DNA of 64,000 nucleotides. Origin: Rhynochetos jubatus. Taxonomy: Eukaryota; Chordata; Aves; Eurypygiformes; Rhynochetidae. Under the pieces are notes generated by a model. The model was given only the letters and a program-made list of their open reading frames with translations. It ran no database searches and was not told where the DNA came from. The stretch lies in contig CM050659.1 of the NCBI GenBank assembly GCA_027574665.1, positions 19,817,001-19,881,000 of the forward strand, written 5' to 3'. The translations under genes and the position numbers were made by a program. Positions 18,831 to 34,036 of this stretch are shown here, piece by piece; position 1 is the first letter of the stretch; each line of letters begins with the position of its first letter.

Positions 18831-21353
18831 TGCGGATAGGAGAAAAGGTGTTTATAACCTTCTCCCTGTTGTTTGTGTATTCTCAGCTGCACAATGCTTT
18901 TCAAAGCGGAGAGATGTATTGCATAAAATCTCTCCAAATTGGATAGTTTTTAAATGAAATTTAAAATGAGAGCACTGTTCTCTAAGCAGTAATCCACACC
19001 GTTCTTTCTGCTGGGGCTTGTAGCGCGTAGGTAAAGGCACTTGGCTTTCACTGACTTCCAGTGCCATCATGCACGGCTACTTGCAGCCTATTTGCCCGGG
19101 TGTCACGGAGGCCTCGTCACGACACCGCTGCCCAGGAGGGTCCACGGGGGTGGCTTGGCCAGGACCAGGCCGGTTCCCATAGGCACAAACCTATGGGGCA
19201 GGAGCATCACCTGTGGCACCCCGGGCAGTTGCGGTGTCTGTGGAGCGTGCTTTGATCCCGTTGATATTTTACAGCCCTGCCTTTAGGTGCATGCAAACAT
19301 AGCCGCGATACAGCTGGCTTTTTACGATGCCACCGGCTCGTGGTGGAGGGGCTCCGTGCCTGCTGCCAGAGCTGAGCCAGCAAACACGTTCTGTCTCGTG
19401 CGGCTTGTCACCGCCGTCGGCTGTGTCCAGCTCAGAGTATACAGCCTTCCCTGATTGATCCTTAATTAGATTACAGTTGCTGCTTAAAAACGGCCGTTTT
19501 ACAAAAATACAGTCCTGGCTGGTGTCAAACCGAGCCCTGCACAGACCAGGAGGTGCTGCCTCTGCCTGGCCAACTGGGAAGCTCTGCCAGTGCAGGCAGT
19601 GCCAGCATCACCACCGCTGGGACCAGGGATCAGCGGTTCTCCCCACCTCGGTGGCTTTTCCACACTTTTGCCCTCACGACTGGCCTTGGTAACACCATGC
19701 CGGGTCTCAGTGGTGCAGCCTGTGGGGCTTTCAGCTCAGGAGCCCTTGGACATGCTCATTTTTCTCATGGAACCCCGTGACCTGCCCGGGCTCAGCCAGG
19801 CACAGCCTGTCTCCCTGGTCCATGGCCCAGTCTCCTCCCAAAGGCACGGAGCACCTCTGAGGGCAGCGATTCTCAGCATCAGCCACAGGTCTCATGGCCG
19901 TCTCAGAGGCAGTTTCTTGGCAAATGAGGGAACAGAGCTTTTCTCCACCAGCTGCTGCTTCCAGTGTCTACCTGCCCCAGGCATGGCAGGGCTCGGCCGC
20001 TCCTGCTGCTCGAGAGCTGTGAGCCCCCCCAGCCTGTGGACATTTCCCTCAATGCTGCCGTGTAATTAAGCTTGTAATGAAGGTGTTTTGTATAGGTTGT
20101 GCTGCTCTTTCTCCAGAGTATCTTCCACTTGTCAGAGCCATGCACCTTGGGCAGGGGTGGGAGAAAGGCAGGAGCTGTGAGAGCGAGAAGTGAGGCTGGC
20201 AGCGGGGCAGATGTGGGCTGAGCTTCTGTGTCTACTCTGCTGACAGCAAGCGTGGATGGACCCACGGTGGGATGCGTTGCGGGGCAGCCGTGCGTGTGCT
20301 GTCTGGTCTTATCCCATGCGAAGTGGCACAGTATCGCTGAGGATAAGGACCCATCTCTTTCCTCCCCGCTGGCTGCCCTGCACAGCCAAGGAGCAGGCAT
20401 CAGAGCTGTTCATGCAGGAGCAGGAGCTGGAGATGTCCATAACGCAGGGAGCCTGTCTCTTGGAAATGGGCAGGAAAAAACCCCAAACATCACACACAGA
20501 GGAAATGGAAATGAGAAAACCCAACTGAGGGCTTCTCGGGCGCTGCTTTCCCACAGAGAAGGGGCAGGTGAGCTCAGGTCCCCCTGGGCTTGCGGGCTCT
20601 TTGCAGCCCTGCATTCAGCAGCTCCCTTCATCCTGCCAGCGTTGCCCACCCTGGGCACTTTCAGCCGGCGTATCCATGTTCACTAGTTTGTGTCATAAAG
20701 GTCTGCAGTTGCTTGTTTTCTGCTGCAGTTCCCTGTACCAGTGGAGCTGGGGATGCAGCAGCTCCAGGGGAGAGCAGCCGCCCGCGTGGTTCCTCCGAGC
20801 GTGGCCCCGGCAGCGGCAGGAGCTGGAGAAACCACCACCGGCAAGGAAACGGCCACAGTGGCTGGCAAAATCCCACTCCGGGACAGCCACCCTGGGGCTT
20901 TTTGCTTTGCAGATGTGCACACACACCCCCACACACCCCCTGTCCCACGTGGCGGGGGGCAGGAGCCACAAAATGCTCTGAGAAGGCACAACGGCTCGTT
21001 TGGGGCTTGCTGTCTGTTAGTGCAATACGAGGGGTCCGGCTAGATCAAACCCACCGTAATCCGTAAAGCTACTGTGGGTACCTGGGACTGCACCAAACTG
21101 GGGAATTGGACTGTCTTTGTTTCTGCCGCCTGCATTTAACAGTGAGTGCCGATTACTCAAAGCGATATGGGCAGGACCTGGTAATATAGGGTTGCTCTAG
21201 CCTTAACTTACGGGGATGATCCAGTTGCCTGCAGTGTAAATACTTTGTGGCCAGGAACCCTGCTTTATCGCTTTGTATAGTTTTAAAGTAGTTTAAAGAT
21301 TGAATAACATAAAATAACATAATATAATGTTATTTATGTTATTTCCCACGTGA

Positions 21354-23832
<2,479 letters not shown>

Positions 23833-24656
23833 GGGTACGGCTACGGGCCGGGAACTAAAATCCTCTGGGTTTTCTTTCTTTCTGTTCTTTTGGGGTTTTT
23901 TTTAAGCTGTGCGTGGTATTTTGTTGTGTGCATCAGCAGACCTCTGCAAGAGGGCTTTGGAAACATCATCTGGTGGCTGTCTCAGAGTATAAGTGAACAG
24001 AAGTAAGCTGGGTACCATCCTCTATTGCAAACAGGGGTGGCTGGCTTCATGCTGAAGTGAGTAACTCCTCTCTCCAGCATTGTGCTAGTTCACTACACAT
24101 AAAAGTGTTTTGTTAATTGCTTTAAAAAGTGCTATAATCAGAATTTGCATCTCTCTTGCTAATGACCTCTTCCCCTTTATTTTTAAGCTATAATCAGGTC
24201 AGGTAAGTGCTTTTAGGAAGCTCAAAAAAAATCTTCAAGAGAACAAGAAAGTTTACACTAGAAATCGTGATTTCTAAAGCCTGGAAAGTAGAGTTGAATT
24301 GCTGAAAAACCACTCTGGAAAAGCCTGGTTAGCCCATCGCCCACAGATTGTGCCTCTCCTCAGGCTGAGCTTCCCTGCCCCTCACTGCCGGGCGGTGACG
24401 GAATCTTTCTGGTTTTATTATAGATCCTCACCCTGACAGCACGCAAGAGGAGAAGCAGCAGAGAATGTGGCTACTTCACGGATTCGGACCACCTGAGCCA
24501 GTCATACTCTCTCTGAGGTGTCAGGCATGACACGCATTGATGATGGTGCAATGTACTTTTAATAGGAAAAACTGATCTTTTTTCCTTCAGTGCCTTATGG
24601 AAGACTCTGAGACTCACAACAATGCAAACCATCACCGAAATATTCTTGCTTTGCTT

Positions 24657-24867
24657 GAAAGAAGAAAAAGGAAGGGAAAAGGAAAAAGAAAAGGAAAAGA
24701 AAAGAGAAAAGAAAGAAAAGAGAAAAGAAGAGAAAAGGAAAAAAAAGAAAAGGAAGAGAAAAGAAAGGAAAAGATAAGAAAAAGGAAAAGAAAAGAAAAA
24801 AGAAAAGAGAAGAGAAAGAAAAGAAAAGGAAAAGAAAAGAAAAGAAAAGAAAAGAAAAGAAAAAAAG

Positions 24868-24898
<31 letters not shown>

Positions 24899-25015
24899 GA
24901 AAAGAAAAGAAAAGAAAAGAAAAGAAAAGAAAAGAAAAGAAAAGAAAAAAGAAGAAAAAAGAAAAGAAAAGAAAAGAAAAAAAGAAAAGAAAAAAGAAAA
25001 GAGAAAAGAAAAAGA
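24657..25015 (+). repeat. (GAAAA)n purine tract in the GRIA3 3'UTR
   Basis: 359 bases of A and G with a single pyrimidine (T at 24775). The unit is mostly AAAAG, irregular (GGAAA, GAGAA) in the 5' third and cleaner in the 3' two thirds. As RNA it would be an almost uninterrupted purine stretch. Confidence 0.97.
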
Positions 25016-27116
25016 CTGGTAACAATATATTAGTATGTGAAAAAAATTCTTGTAAAAAAATCAGTGCAACAAAAGCCATTCTTTGATACCACTGCACAGA
25101 AAACGAACTTGTGTCCTGAAAGCAAACCGCAGCCGGTTTCATGAGCCACCCCAATCGTATCAAATTATGAAACGCCTCCTGACACAAAGCCTCAGAAATC
25201 TGCTGCGTGCAAACGTGGACTGGCCTGTCACTGCTTGTATGAGCTGATGTCAAGATGTTTTCGGTATTTACTTACTGGTGGTGTGATTTTATTTGTTTTT
25301 TCTGAGCCACTTTAAAATCTCCAGCTAATTTGAGCAATTCTGTATAGCAGTAAAAGTTGTAACACCTGAAGAAAAAGAATCTGTGCATTAGAACCGGTTA
25401 AGGTCAATGACTGTGAATCTGTAAATCCAAAAGAAAGGAATCTGTGGAACTGCATGTCTTGCTTCCAGATCAGTAAATTAATTTCTTGACAAGATTGCTA
25501 AAGTGCAGGCAGAAAATAGTGCATTCCTTATTATTTTTTTTTTGGTCTATCATCAGGCATACCTACAGGTGCTTTATTAAAATGACATTGGGTGGCTTTA
25601 AAAAAGAAAACAAAACAAAAAAAATAAGGAAAGCTACTTGCTGTTTAGGTTCAGACCATATATCTCTTTTCTTGCTCCGCATTTGCATTGTAATTCACTG
25701 TTTAATATCAAGCAATGAAGCAAGAGAAGCACAGGTTAGTTTTTTCCCAGCCCTGCTTCTGCTTCGGCCCAGTTCTCCCACAGCTAGCACTGTGCTCAGC
25801 TAACGCTTCTCGGTAATGATCGTTACAAAACAGAAGTAAGGAGAGAGGATAGTAACTCAAATTAGAGCCGCAGTTCCAGAGTAATATTAAGCGATCTAAC
25901 ATGACTCCTGCTAGTACTGTTATATATCAGCTCCTGCCAACTCTTGTTTCATGGCTGCTGGTGAGAGGATGCTCCCGTCCTTACCCTCTCCGTAAAGAGG
26001 ACCCCGCGCTCCAGCCGACACTGCTACAGGTAGGGGCTCGCTATTACTCACATCCGACGTCGTAGGCAGCAGCGGCAGTTCAGCCTTGAACCTCTGCCTG
26101 GGAACTACTTAACTTCATCTTAAAAAAAAAAAAAAAGAAAAGGCAAAAGACAAAAAAAAAACCACCTTTAAACATATTGTCAATCACATGAGAAATGTTC
26201 AATGGAATATCTGCATACTAATTACCTCTAATCGACAATATGTATTTTCTGTAGTTTACTATAGAGTTTTATTTCATCAGTAACATACAGTGAAAAAGAA
26301 ACTCATTTAAACCAGTCTGACCCTTAGGCGTTTAGTTTGCTGATGATAGATTTGAACTTTTAATAGGATTAAAAAAAAATAAATAAAAAACAAAAAGATC
26401 ATACGAGGAAAGTCTTGTTACAAATAAGTACTTCCAACAAAATGTAATATAAAATCATTTTAAAAGCTCGTAGAATAATTTATTGTTCGCGTTTTTAACA
26501 AGATGTTGACAAAAACCTGTTGTTTTGTTTTCATTTTCTTTTCACGAAACTGTGATTTGTTTTCTTTGGTTTCAACCTCTGAACGCGATCACGTCCCCAG
26601 CAAGGGCGAGCAAAAGCTGTGCGGTTATGAGTTGTATTTAAAACAAACATTTTTCTTAAAAAGCTGTATAAAAGATGTATGTTTATCAAATCAATTTTTA
26701 AGAGTGGAGGCTTCACGCCAGTGAAGGGAGTTTGGTAAATGGTTCGATATTTTTTAAACTTGCATGTAAAGCTAAAACAAAACGTGTTGAGTGCTTACCA
26801 ATTCCGGCTACCAACTTCGAGCTATCGGAAGTTCGGCAGTAGTCTCACAATGATTTGTTTTGGTATATTTTTTTCATTTGTTTTGCTTTGGGGGATTTGG
26901 GAGGTTCTTTCCTTTTTTCTTTTTTTTTTTTCCTCTTTTTTTTTTTTTTTTTTGTAATTTAAGTTCCTATTTTTGGTCGTTGAAACTGCACTTCAGTGAG
27001 CAGAAAAATTGCCAAGCAAACTAATGGCTGTAAAAGCATAAACTGCATGTGTGGGCATCAATTACTGAGCCTCATTTTAATGAGGTGTTGTACAAAGAGT
27101 TTTAATACATTTTGTA

Positions 27117-27122
27117 AATAAA
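27117..27122 (+). promoter_or_regulatory. GRIA3: GRIA3 polyadenylation signal
   Basis: AATAAA within ttttgtaaataaaactg. It is followed by an A-run at 27132-27140 and by the CR1 element, which fits the distal end of the transcript. Confidence 0.7.
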
Positions 27123-27311
27123 ACTGTAAAGAAAAAAAAATTAAAATGCCCACTGATCTTTTCACCAGAGGAAAGAGTCCCTACCTACTGATGTCCCTTT
27201 GGCCAGGCAAGCCTCTCTGTCTGCAGCTGGGATGCCCCACAGGATTCCTCGGGCCCTGGAGGTGCCACCGATGCTTCGCCCACAATGCTGAACCGAGCAC
27301 GCTTCAGGAAA

Positions 27312-28045
27312 AATCACAGAATCACAGAATGTTAGGTTGGAAAAGACCTTTAAACTCATCAAGGCCAACTCAACCCAGCACTGCCAAGTCCACCCCTAAA
27401 CCATGTCCCTAAGCACCTCATTCACAGTCTTTTGAATCCCTCCGGGGATGGTGACTCCACCACCTCCCTGGGCAGCCCATTCCAGTGCCTGACAACCCTT
27501 ACTGTGAAGAAATTTTCCCTAATATCCAGTCTAAACCTCCCCTGGTGCAACTTGAGGCTGGTTTTCGCCTATCAGTCAGGAGAAGAGACCAACCTCCCCC
27601 TCTCTGCACCCTCCTTTCAGGGAGCTGTAGGGAGCGATCAGGTCTCCCCTGAGCCTCCTCCAGGCTGAACACCCCCAGCTCCCTCAGCCGCTCCTCACAG
27701 GAATTGTGCTCCAGACCCTTCCCCAGCTCCGTTCCCTTCTCTGGACACGCTCCACCACCTCAGTGTCTTTCTTGCAGTGAGGGTCCCCAAAACTGACCCC
27801 AGGATTTGAGGAGCAGCCTCAGCAGTGCCCAGGACAGGGGGACGATCCCTGCCCTGGTCCTTGCTGGCCACACTGTCCCTGATGCAGGCCAGGATGCTGA
27901 TGGCCTTGTTGGCCACCTGGGCACACGCCTGCTCGTATTCAGCTGCTGTCGACCAACATCCCCCAGGTCGTTTTCCGCCAGGCAGCTTTCCAGCCATTTG
28001 TCCCCAAGCCTGGGGTGTTGTGGGGGGTTACAACAGCCATGCCAC
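27312..28045 (-). mobile_element. CR1 LINE 3' fragment, - orientation
   Basis: Begins with tandem aatcacag octamers then ttaggttggaaaagacctt, the reverse complement of the CR1 3' end. It continues through cctccctgggcagcccattcc and cccaggatttgaggagcagcctcagcag, standard CR1 3' sequence. The fragment covers about 730 bp and is 5'-truncated. It lies directly after the GRIA3 polyadenylation site. Confidence 0.92.
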
Positions 28046-31000
28046 CAGTGCTTGCTGTATGTGAGCGCAGCGGTGGGACACGGGGCAGAGCCCACCTGTG
28101 CGTCTTCCCCCACCTCTTCAGCAACAGCAAAATAAACTCAAGTGTAAGCGAGGGCTAAGTAAGAGCAATAAACAGCAATTATTTGACCCTAAACCATCCT
28201 ACAAGGCTGAAGGCTTCAAGTTGTTTCGGGGGGGTGACAAGGGACTCATGCGTCCCTCACCTTGGCCTTGGGTGACTCCACACTGAAATGAGCCTATTTA
28301 TACGCAAAGCACCCCTACAATGAATGCAGAGAGGCGTGAAAAAGACACTGTTCTGTCCTTTAGCCTTCATTTCGCGTTCAACATCCGGCCAACATGTGCG
28401 GGTTGTGTTCTTCTGGAGAACAGTCTTGACCCGCATGTGGCCATGGGGGATGAGCAATGCTCACTTCCCCATGGACCTGCCAAAACGTGCCACTGCGAGC
28501 CGGGCTTCATTTCCCTGCTGAGCCCCAGCACTGAGCTGGGAGGCCGTGAGCGGAATGGCAATGCCAGGCTGGCAGCCAAACCCAGGCCTGGGTGAGCAGC
28601 CAGGGGGTGCTGCCCCGCTGGGTCACGCCGAGCCCCAGATCCTCACCAAACGGCTGTGAAGTTTCACTAAGGGGTACGCAGCAGGCCAAACAAGGCCATC
28701 GGGGCTGGGGCAAAGTGGCAGGGCTGCACCCAGCAAGCTGGGAAAGCCTGGCTGGGATGGGGATGGGGTGGGGGACAGTCCCACACGGCGCTGTGGCAAC
28801 AAGGACAAGGCACAGGAATGGGTCCTGCCATCCCAGGCCAGGCGGGGGGTGGCAGGGCCCTGGAGCCACCCTGGGCTGCAGGGACCGTGCCCTTGGCCAA
28901 AACCTGGACTTGGTAACGTAGGCTGCAGCAAAGGCAGCAGGGCTAACACAACAGCCCGGAACACAGTGCCCTTACATGTCCCAAAGTGCCTCTGCCTCTG
29001 GACTTCGAGGGGCAATAGTATCAGGAAAAATTCAGAGTAATTCACCCAGTTTCCAGAGCCGTCCATGGAAGCAAAAGGACATCAACAGTGTTCACATTTT
29101 GATCTAAAAAACCCAAACCCATAGCAGCTCCTCCTCACAGCAAAGCACACATGTGACAACAAAATAAATAACACAACCCCACTGTATTCTAACCCTCCAA
29201 GGTTTAGTGCAAAGCACTGCAACATCTTTTTTTGTTTTCCAAATAAAAATTATTATTTATGGTTATTAAAATAATAATAAGTCATGGTTATTAAAATTAA
29301 AATACAAAATTTCTTTGGTGCTCATATTCATCATCTCAGCCTGGAAAATTGACTCTATTTTGCAGGCAGCAATACATAAACAAGCTCTGGATAATGATAG
29401 CTCTATTCAATGAAACTAAGGGATTTAAGTAGAGAGAATATTTTCATGGATATTATAAATTTCAAAGTAATATTAACCAAGAACATAATACATCTAACAT
29501 TGCTATCAGGAAGGACAGTGCCCACGGCAGCAGCCCGGCACGCCGCTGAGCTGTGCTCGGTGCCCCCTGGCACTGGAGCTGCTGGAAAGGCTGGGGTTGC
29601 CATTATGCCGGGGGCGAACAGCCATGGCCTTGAGGCAGCCACTGCCACATCTCATCAAGGTCACGAACCCCAGGCTGGAGCTCCGTCACAGCCGTGGGAC
29701 CCCCACTCCTGCGTGGTGCCCTGTGAGGAAGCAGGTTTGGCTAAAATCCTCCCCATCCCACCCCGGAACCTGCTCTAGCTCTGTGCTCAAGCTTTCTTGC
29801 CTTTATTTCGTCAGTCATCAATAGAGGAATTACCCAGACCAGTTTGAAACGTGGCAGCATCGCTGCAACAGCATCAACAAAAGCTCTTTCCAGCTCCCCC
29901 GGCTGCAGGCACCAGTGACAGCCACCCTGCCAGGCGAGGAGCAGCCAAACACCGCGCTGGTACCAGGAGAGGAGTCCGGGCAAAGGGACTGCCACACACC
30001 CCTTACAGCCCGTGCAACCACAAAACCTCGGCCCTTTCCGAGGGACCAGGCTTCCCACTCCTGTCATCTGCCACCCAGTGCAGTTGACAAAGCTCGCTGG
30101 GAGCCCCTGCGTTGCCGGTTCGGCTGGACACCGTGGCACAGGCAGCTCACGTGCGCGGTGGCAGTGCCTCCACGGGCTGACGTGAAGGGCAGGATAATGA
30201 CACCTTTGTGCACACACCAGGTATTTATTTATTGCCGTTTCTAACACTGAAGCGTTAGCCCTAAACTCTTTATGATGGCTATGGCACTTTAGAATGGCAG
30301 GACACCTTCCAGAAGAGCAAGAGGACAAGAACCCGCTCCGCAGCAGCTTGTAATCAGACGAGCAGGAGCGGCAGGAGGAGCAGGGAAGGTGCGATGGAGC
30401 ACGGGGCAGAGGGAGCGCAGAGCCAGGCAAGAGCAGGGACATTTCCAGCTGGGGAAGACACTGTTGACATCTCCAGGCAGGCAGGCAACTGACACCTAAA
30501 GGTGAACTGTGGGCCAATTTGCAGCAGCAGATGAGGCTCGAAACCAGGCTGAGTGGTAGCACCTGGGAGTCTCCATCACCTGTTTTGTTGCAGTTTCAGG
30601 CATTTCTTACTTTATTCTAGTTTTAGTAGGTGTGAAAGAGGCAGCGAGGAGCTGAAAGCAGCAGCGGAAGACAAGCTAAAGCCAAAGGGGCAGTGAGTTA
30701 GCACTGGGGAACGTGGCTGGTGATTAGGGAGCTGCAGAGACTCCGCAGGGCCGAGGAACGGGCCCCACTTGGTGGCTGCTCCACAGAGGGTTACAGGGAT
30801 CCAGAAAGCAACCCCGGCCGTGATGGGAAGGAGAGGGTAAGGCACAGAAATCCGGTAAGAAATGCACAACACAAACCACAGCCATGACGCCGGTAATGAT
30901 TGGTGCTTTAGATAATGTTTAGCATGTAAATAAAGTAATTGACCAATTAATGAGCGCATGGCAGATGCTTGATACGCTGTAACGAGTAGGGAAATGTATG

Positions 31001-33256
31001 ATACAACGCAAGAAATTGATTAAAGGACTATGGAAGCGGAGCTGGAGCCGGTGCGGGGAGCAGGCGCGGTGCCTGCGCCCGGTGCGGGGTCGGGTCGGGT
31101 CCCCGCTGCAGAGACAGAGCCGAGCACAGCGGGGGAAGGGGGCCTGGTACCGGCCAGCTGCACCCCCGGTTCCATGGCCCTGGGCTAAAAACCCACCCTT
31201 TTGGCTCCCAAGAGCCCGGCGGCGCGCTTGGAGGAGGCTGCCGGAGGAACGAGGGTGCGCCGAGGAGTTCTGGCAGCGGCCGTCTGCTCCAAGCCCAGAA
31301 CAGCCAGGGGAGCGCCCGGCGTTCGCGCGGGAGGCGGTGGAGCAACACTGACATGCAGCGGCCGGTCCGGGCTCTCCCCAGCCAGCCCCGGTGCCCCCCT
31401 CCCCCCGCTGGAGCCCGGCACAACCCCCCACACCCTCCCTGGAAGAGCCCCGAGCCCAGCAGGACCCATAGGAAAGGCAGGTCCCAGCCAGCCCCTTCCC
31501 AGCTCACGGCATCCTCGTTTGGCACCCGTTTAAAACATCCCCCCCGAACTCTTTCCCACCCGTGCTGCTCCCAGCGCAGAGCTGGCATTTTCTGAGAGGG
31601 AGAGGTGTTTGCTGTGTGCTCAGGGAGCAGATTTTAATATCATTCGAAGCTTTTCAACAAATATTGGATTTGAATTCCAAATATGGGCTGAGCAGGCTAA
31701 TTACCAAAAACGTACAAAATTAATGTATGAGCCACAGTTTGATCTGAGGCAAATAAATATAAATGGTATTTATTTAATATTCCCCTGCCCTTTAAACAAG
31801 GGAAGTTTGCCATATTCAGGCAAAATAGCTTATTACAAAATAGCTGAAGCAGTGACCTATCACAGATGCTGCAGATTACACAGAGCGATTAGAATATCAC
31901 ATCAGACAGGCCACACCAGAAACAGGGCTTAATTAAGGGTTGCTTTGTATCAGGTTTTCCCCAGGGCCAGGGCGGAGGCAGGGTGCACTGTCGGGGCTGC
32001 CATCCCACCTGGCCATCCCTCTCTGTCCTTCCCCACAACCCTCTCAGATTTAGCCCATGGGGTGCCAGTGCAGCTCACAGCCATGCAACCTGGCCAGCTC
32101 TGGAAACAACCCCTTCTTTCCATGCTTCCCCGAGCCTCCGGGACTCCCCAACCACCCCTTTTACAACTTGGACAAACGAGCCAGCTGGGGAGGGCAGGAC
32201 AGCAGAGGCGATGCAGGGCGAGGGCACTCTCAGGCAGGGCAGCTGCCCAGCTCACATCGACATCTGAGAACTGCTCAGCTCTCAGAAGGGTTAGAGAACC
32301 ACAGGGCTGCTGCTTCTTGAAAGTGTCCCAATTCCTAAATTTACAGATGCTTCCTCTTCCCAGAGCGATCAGCACGGAGCAGGCAGAACCACAGGGAGTG
32401 GAGCCACAGTTGATACCAGCACTGGAGCTGCCCTGCGTGGGAAGGTGCTGCCTACAGAAGGCACCGATGCCTCTTTCCTTCTGCCCTTGCGCCGGGGCTC
32501 TTTGAGCAGTGCCGCTGGAGAAGGGCAGGGACAGAGCAGCACTGGCCCGCGCAGCAGCCAGCGCAGCACCTGGTGAATTCTATGTCCTCATCACCAGGAT
32601 GCAAACAGCTCTCTGGCCCCAGTGCCTGTACCAACCATTCCCCACCACCTTCTCGGTTGTGTCAGCACCAAGGAGGCCACCCTGTCTTGGTTTGCGGGTG
32701 CTGGCAGTCATCTCACGCACCCTCCACCTCCCGAAGGAAAGGCACGAAAGAACAGCAGCCCTTGAAGGCCCTCCGAGAAGTGGCTGGGGAGAGGGCTGCT
32801 CCCCCCATGGCCCATGGCGACTCCCAGGAGCACCCCCAGCATGTCCAGGAGCCTCTGGACACGGTGCAACTGGGCAACCCATCACAAAGGCCCCACTGGT
32901 CGCTGTGCAGATGCCCACGCCTGTGACTGGGCCTCCAAGCCAACCCTGCCTTTTTCTAGGAGGGCACAGAGCACCCCCAGGCCCGGGGGCCCTGCGTGGG
33001 AGCAAGGCCTGGGGACGAGGCCCAGGGCAGCAGTGCCCAGCGCTGCAGGATGCACACAGGCCTGAGCTCTGCAGAGACCGCTGGCACTGGGGCTGAGGAG
33101 GAGGTGTTGGCTGGGGCCTGCCAGGGCCTCTGTGAGGGCAGAGCAGGAGCTGTCCTGTGCTGGGCACAGCCGGTGCCAGGCAGAGCCAGCCAGTTCGAGC
33201 CAGTCACAGGTGTGGCCGTCTCCTTTGTGACAGGGGAGCCAGGTCATGTCGAGAGG
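28046..33256. other. Intergenic region without a supported gene
   Basis: GC-rich, with many overlapping open frames on both strands (for example 29741-30562 minus and 32509-33096 plus). These have no matching splice signals or recognisable domains. Two AT-rich islands interrupt it, near 30.90-31.03 and 31.62-31.94 kb. I see no repeat family that I can name. Confidence 0.6.
31620..31935 (+). other. AT-rich island in a GC-rich neighbourhood
   Basis: About 315 bp with low GC between very GC-rich flanks and non-repetitive wording. A 107-codon frame runs through it (31609-31932). The composition is more like a non-coding conserved element than an exon, but conservation cannot be judged from one genome. 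Confidence 0.3.
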
Positions 33257-33303
33257 CCATTGTGACGGGGGGGGGGTTCCATGGCAACCCTGGGGGTGTT
33301 TAA
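33257..33303 (+). promoter_or_regulatory. Candidate promoter with RFX X-box and TATA-like box
   Basis: Contains GGTTCCATGGCAACC (33275-33289), close to the palindromic X-box bound by RFX factors (GTTGCCATGGCAAC) with a complete right half-site. About 10 bp further on is the TATA-like gtgtttaagg. The first ATG of the candidate gene is 95 bp downstream (33398). RFX-driven promoters are typical of ciliary and testis genes. Function is inferred. A diverged copy lies at 37670-37711. Confidence 0.5.
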
Positions 33304-33397
33304 GGAGCGAGAGTCCTGGGGTGCTCAGTCCCAGGAGAGCCCCTCTCTCACGAGGTAGCATCTCCCCTGGGTGCCACGGCAGCTCACGCCACCAAAG

Positions 33398-33472
33398 ATG
33401 CCCTTGGACAAGATGGCAAACGCCCACACCCAGCCTGCCAACAGGCTGCCGAGCCAACTGAGGGGGAACCAG
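33398..33472 (+). CDS. Candidate gene, exon 1
   Basis: Begins MPLDKMANAHTQPANRLPSQ and ends CAG|gtaagg, a strong donor; 25 codons, phase 0. This ATG was chosen because it is the first after the promoter-like block and has A at -3. A second in-frame ATG lies five codons later. Confidence 0.5.
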
Positions 33473-33610
33473 GTAAGGGACGGGGCAGGAGCAAAACGGG
33501 TGGGTGGGATGGGGCTGCACAGAGCTGCCTGGTTGCCAGGGCCAGCTCGGGGGGACCGCTGTGCCAAGGAAGTCGCCTCCATCCCATAGCCCCTTTTCCT
33601 CTGCCGGCAG

Positions 33611-33658
33611 ATGCACCACAGGCAATCAGTGGCAGAAACACAGGACAGCCAGAGCCAG
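33611..33658 (+). CDS. Candidate gene, exon 2
   Basis: Acceptor ctgccggcag, donor CAG|gtatca; 16 codons MHHRQSVAETQDSQSQ, phase 0 at both ends, so it joins exon 1 in frame. Short and hydrophilic. Confidence 0.45.
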
Positions 33659-33785
33659 GTATCACTCCGCCATGGGGTCAGGCTGCTACCGCTCCACTGC
33701 CCAGAAAGCCCGCAGGCCACAGGGAGCCGCCAAGTGCATGTAGGGAGCCCCAGGGAGAAGGGGCTGAACATCTTCCTGCCCCCAG

Positions 33786-33938
33786 GAGCTGCCGACAGGC
33801 AGGCGGGAGGTGCAGGAGGGGACAGGCAGGCTCAGCCCTTGTAGCAAGTGGAGCGTTGCCATGACTTGCTGGGGTCCCTCTTGCAGGGCTGCTCCCAGGA
33901 GTGGTCATGGGCCACACGGGAACCAGCCCTCTCCCCAG
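33786..33938 (+). CDS. Candidate gene, exon 3 (end uncertain)
   Basis: Acceptor ctgcccccag. The donor is either CCCCAG|gtggct at 33938 (51 codons) or GGGAG|gtgcag at 33809 (8 codons). Both keep phase 0. An internal acceptor (ctcttgcag, 33886) would shift the downstream frame, so the boundaries need transcript evidence. Confidence 0.35.
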
Positions 33939-34036
33939 GTGGCTCTGGGAGCGGGGCGGCAGCTGCCTGTGCGGCTGAGGGCTGCCCGGGGGGGGTGACA
34001 GGGACCTGACCACACTCACACAACCTCTCTCCTCAG

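Larger units (their letters stand above)
23833..27140 (+). other. GRIA3: GRIA3 3'UTR
   Basis: About 3.3 kb from the stop to the AATAAA at 27117. It is AT-rich with several A- and T-runs (26119-26160, 26913-26953) and a long purine tract (24657-25015). No splice sites are needed. Further AATAAA-like words, for example near 26380, could give shorter forms. The 141-codon + frame and 260-codon - frame through the purine tract are products of the simple repeat. Confidence 0.8.

Noticed and set aside
24597-25022. 141-codon + frame of Lys/Arg/Glu and the 260-codon - frame opposite it
   Set aside because: Both are produced by the (GAAAA)n simple repeat in the GRIA3 3'UTR.
29741-30562. 273-codon - strand frame
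   Set aside because: GC-rich stop-poor DNA, odd Cys/Leu/Pro composition, no splice or domain support, and overlapping frames of similar quality.
32509-33167. Two 195-codon frames on opposite strands
   Set aside because: Long frames on both strands at once point to base composition, not coding.
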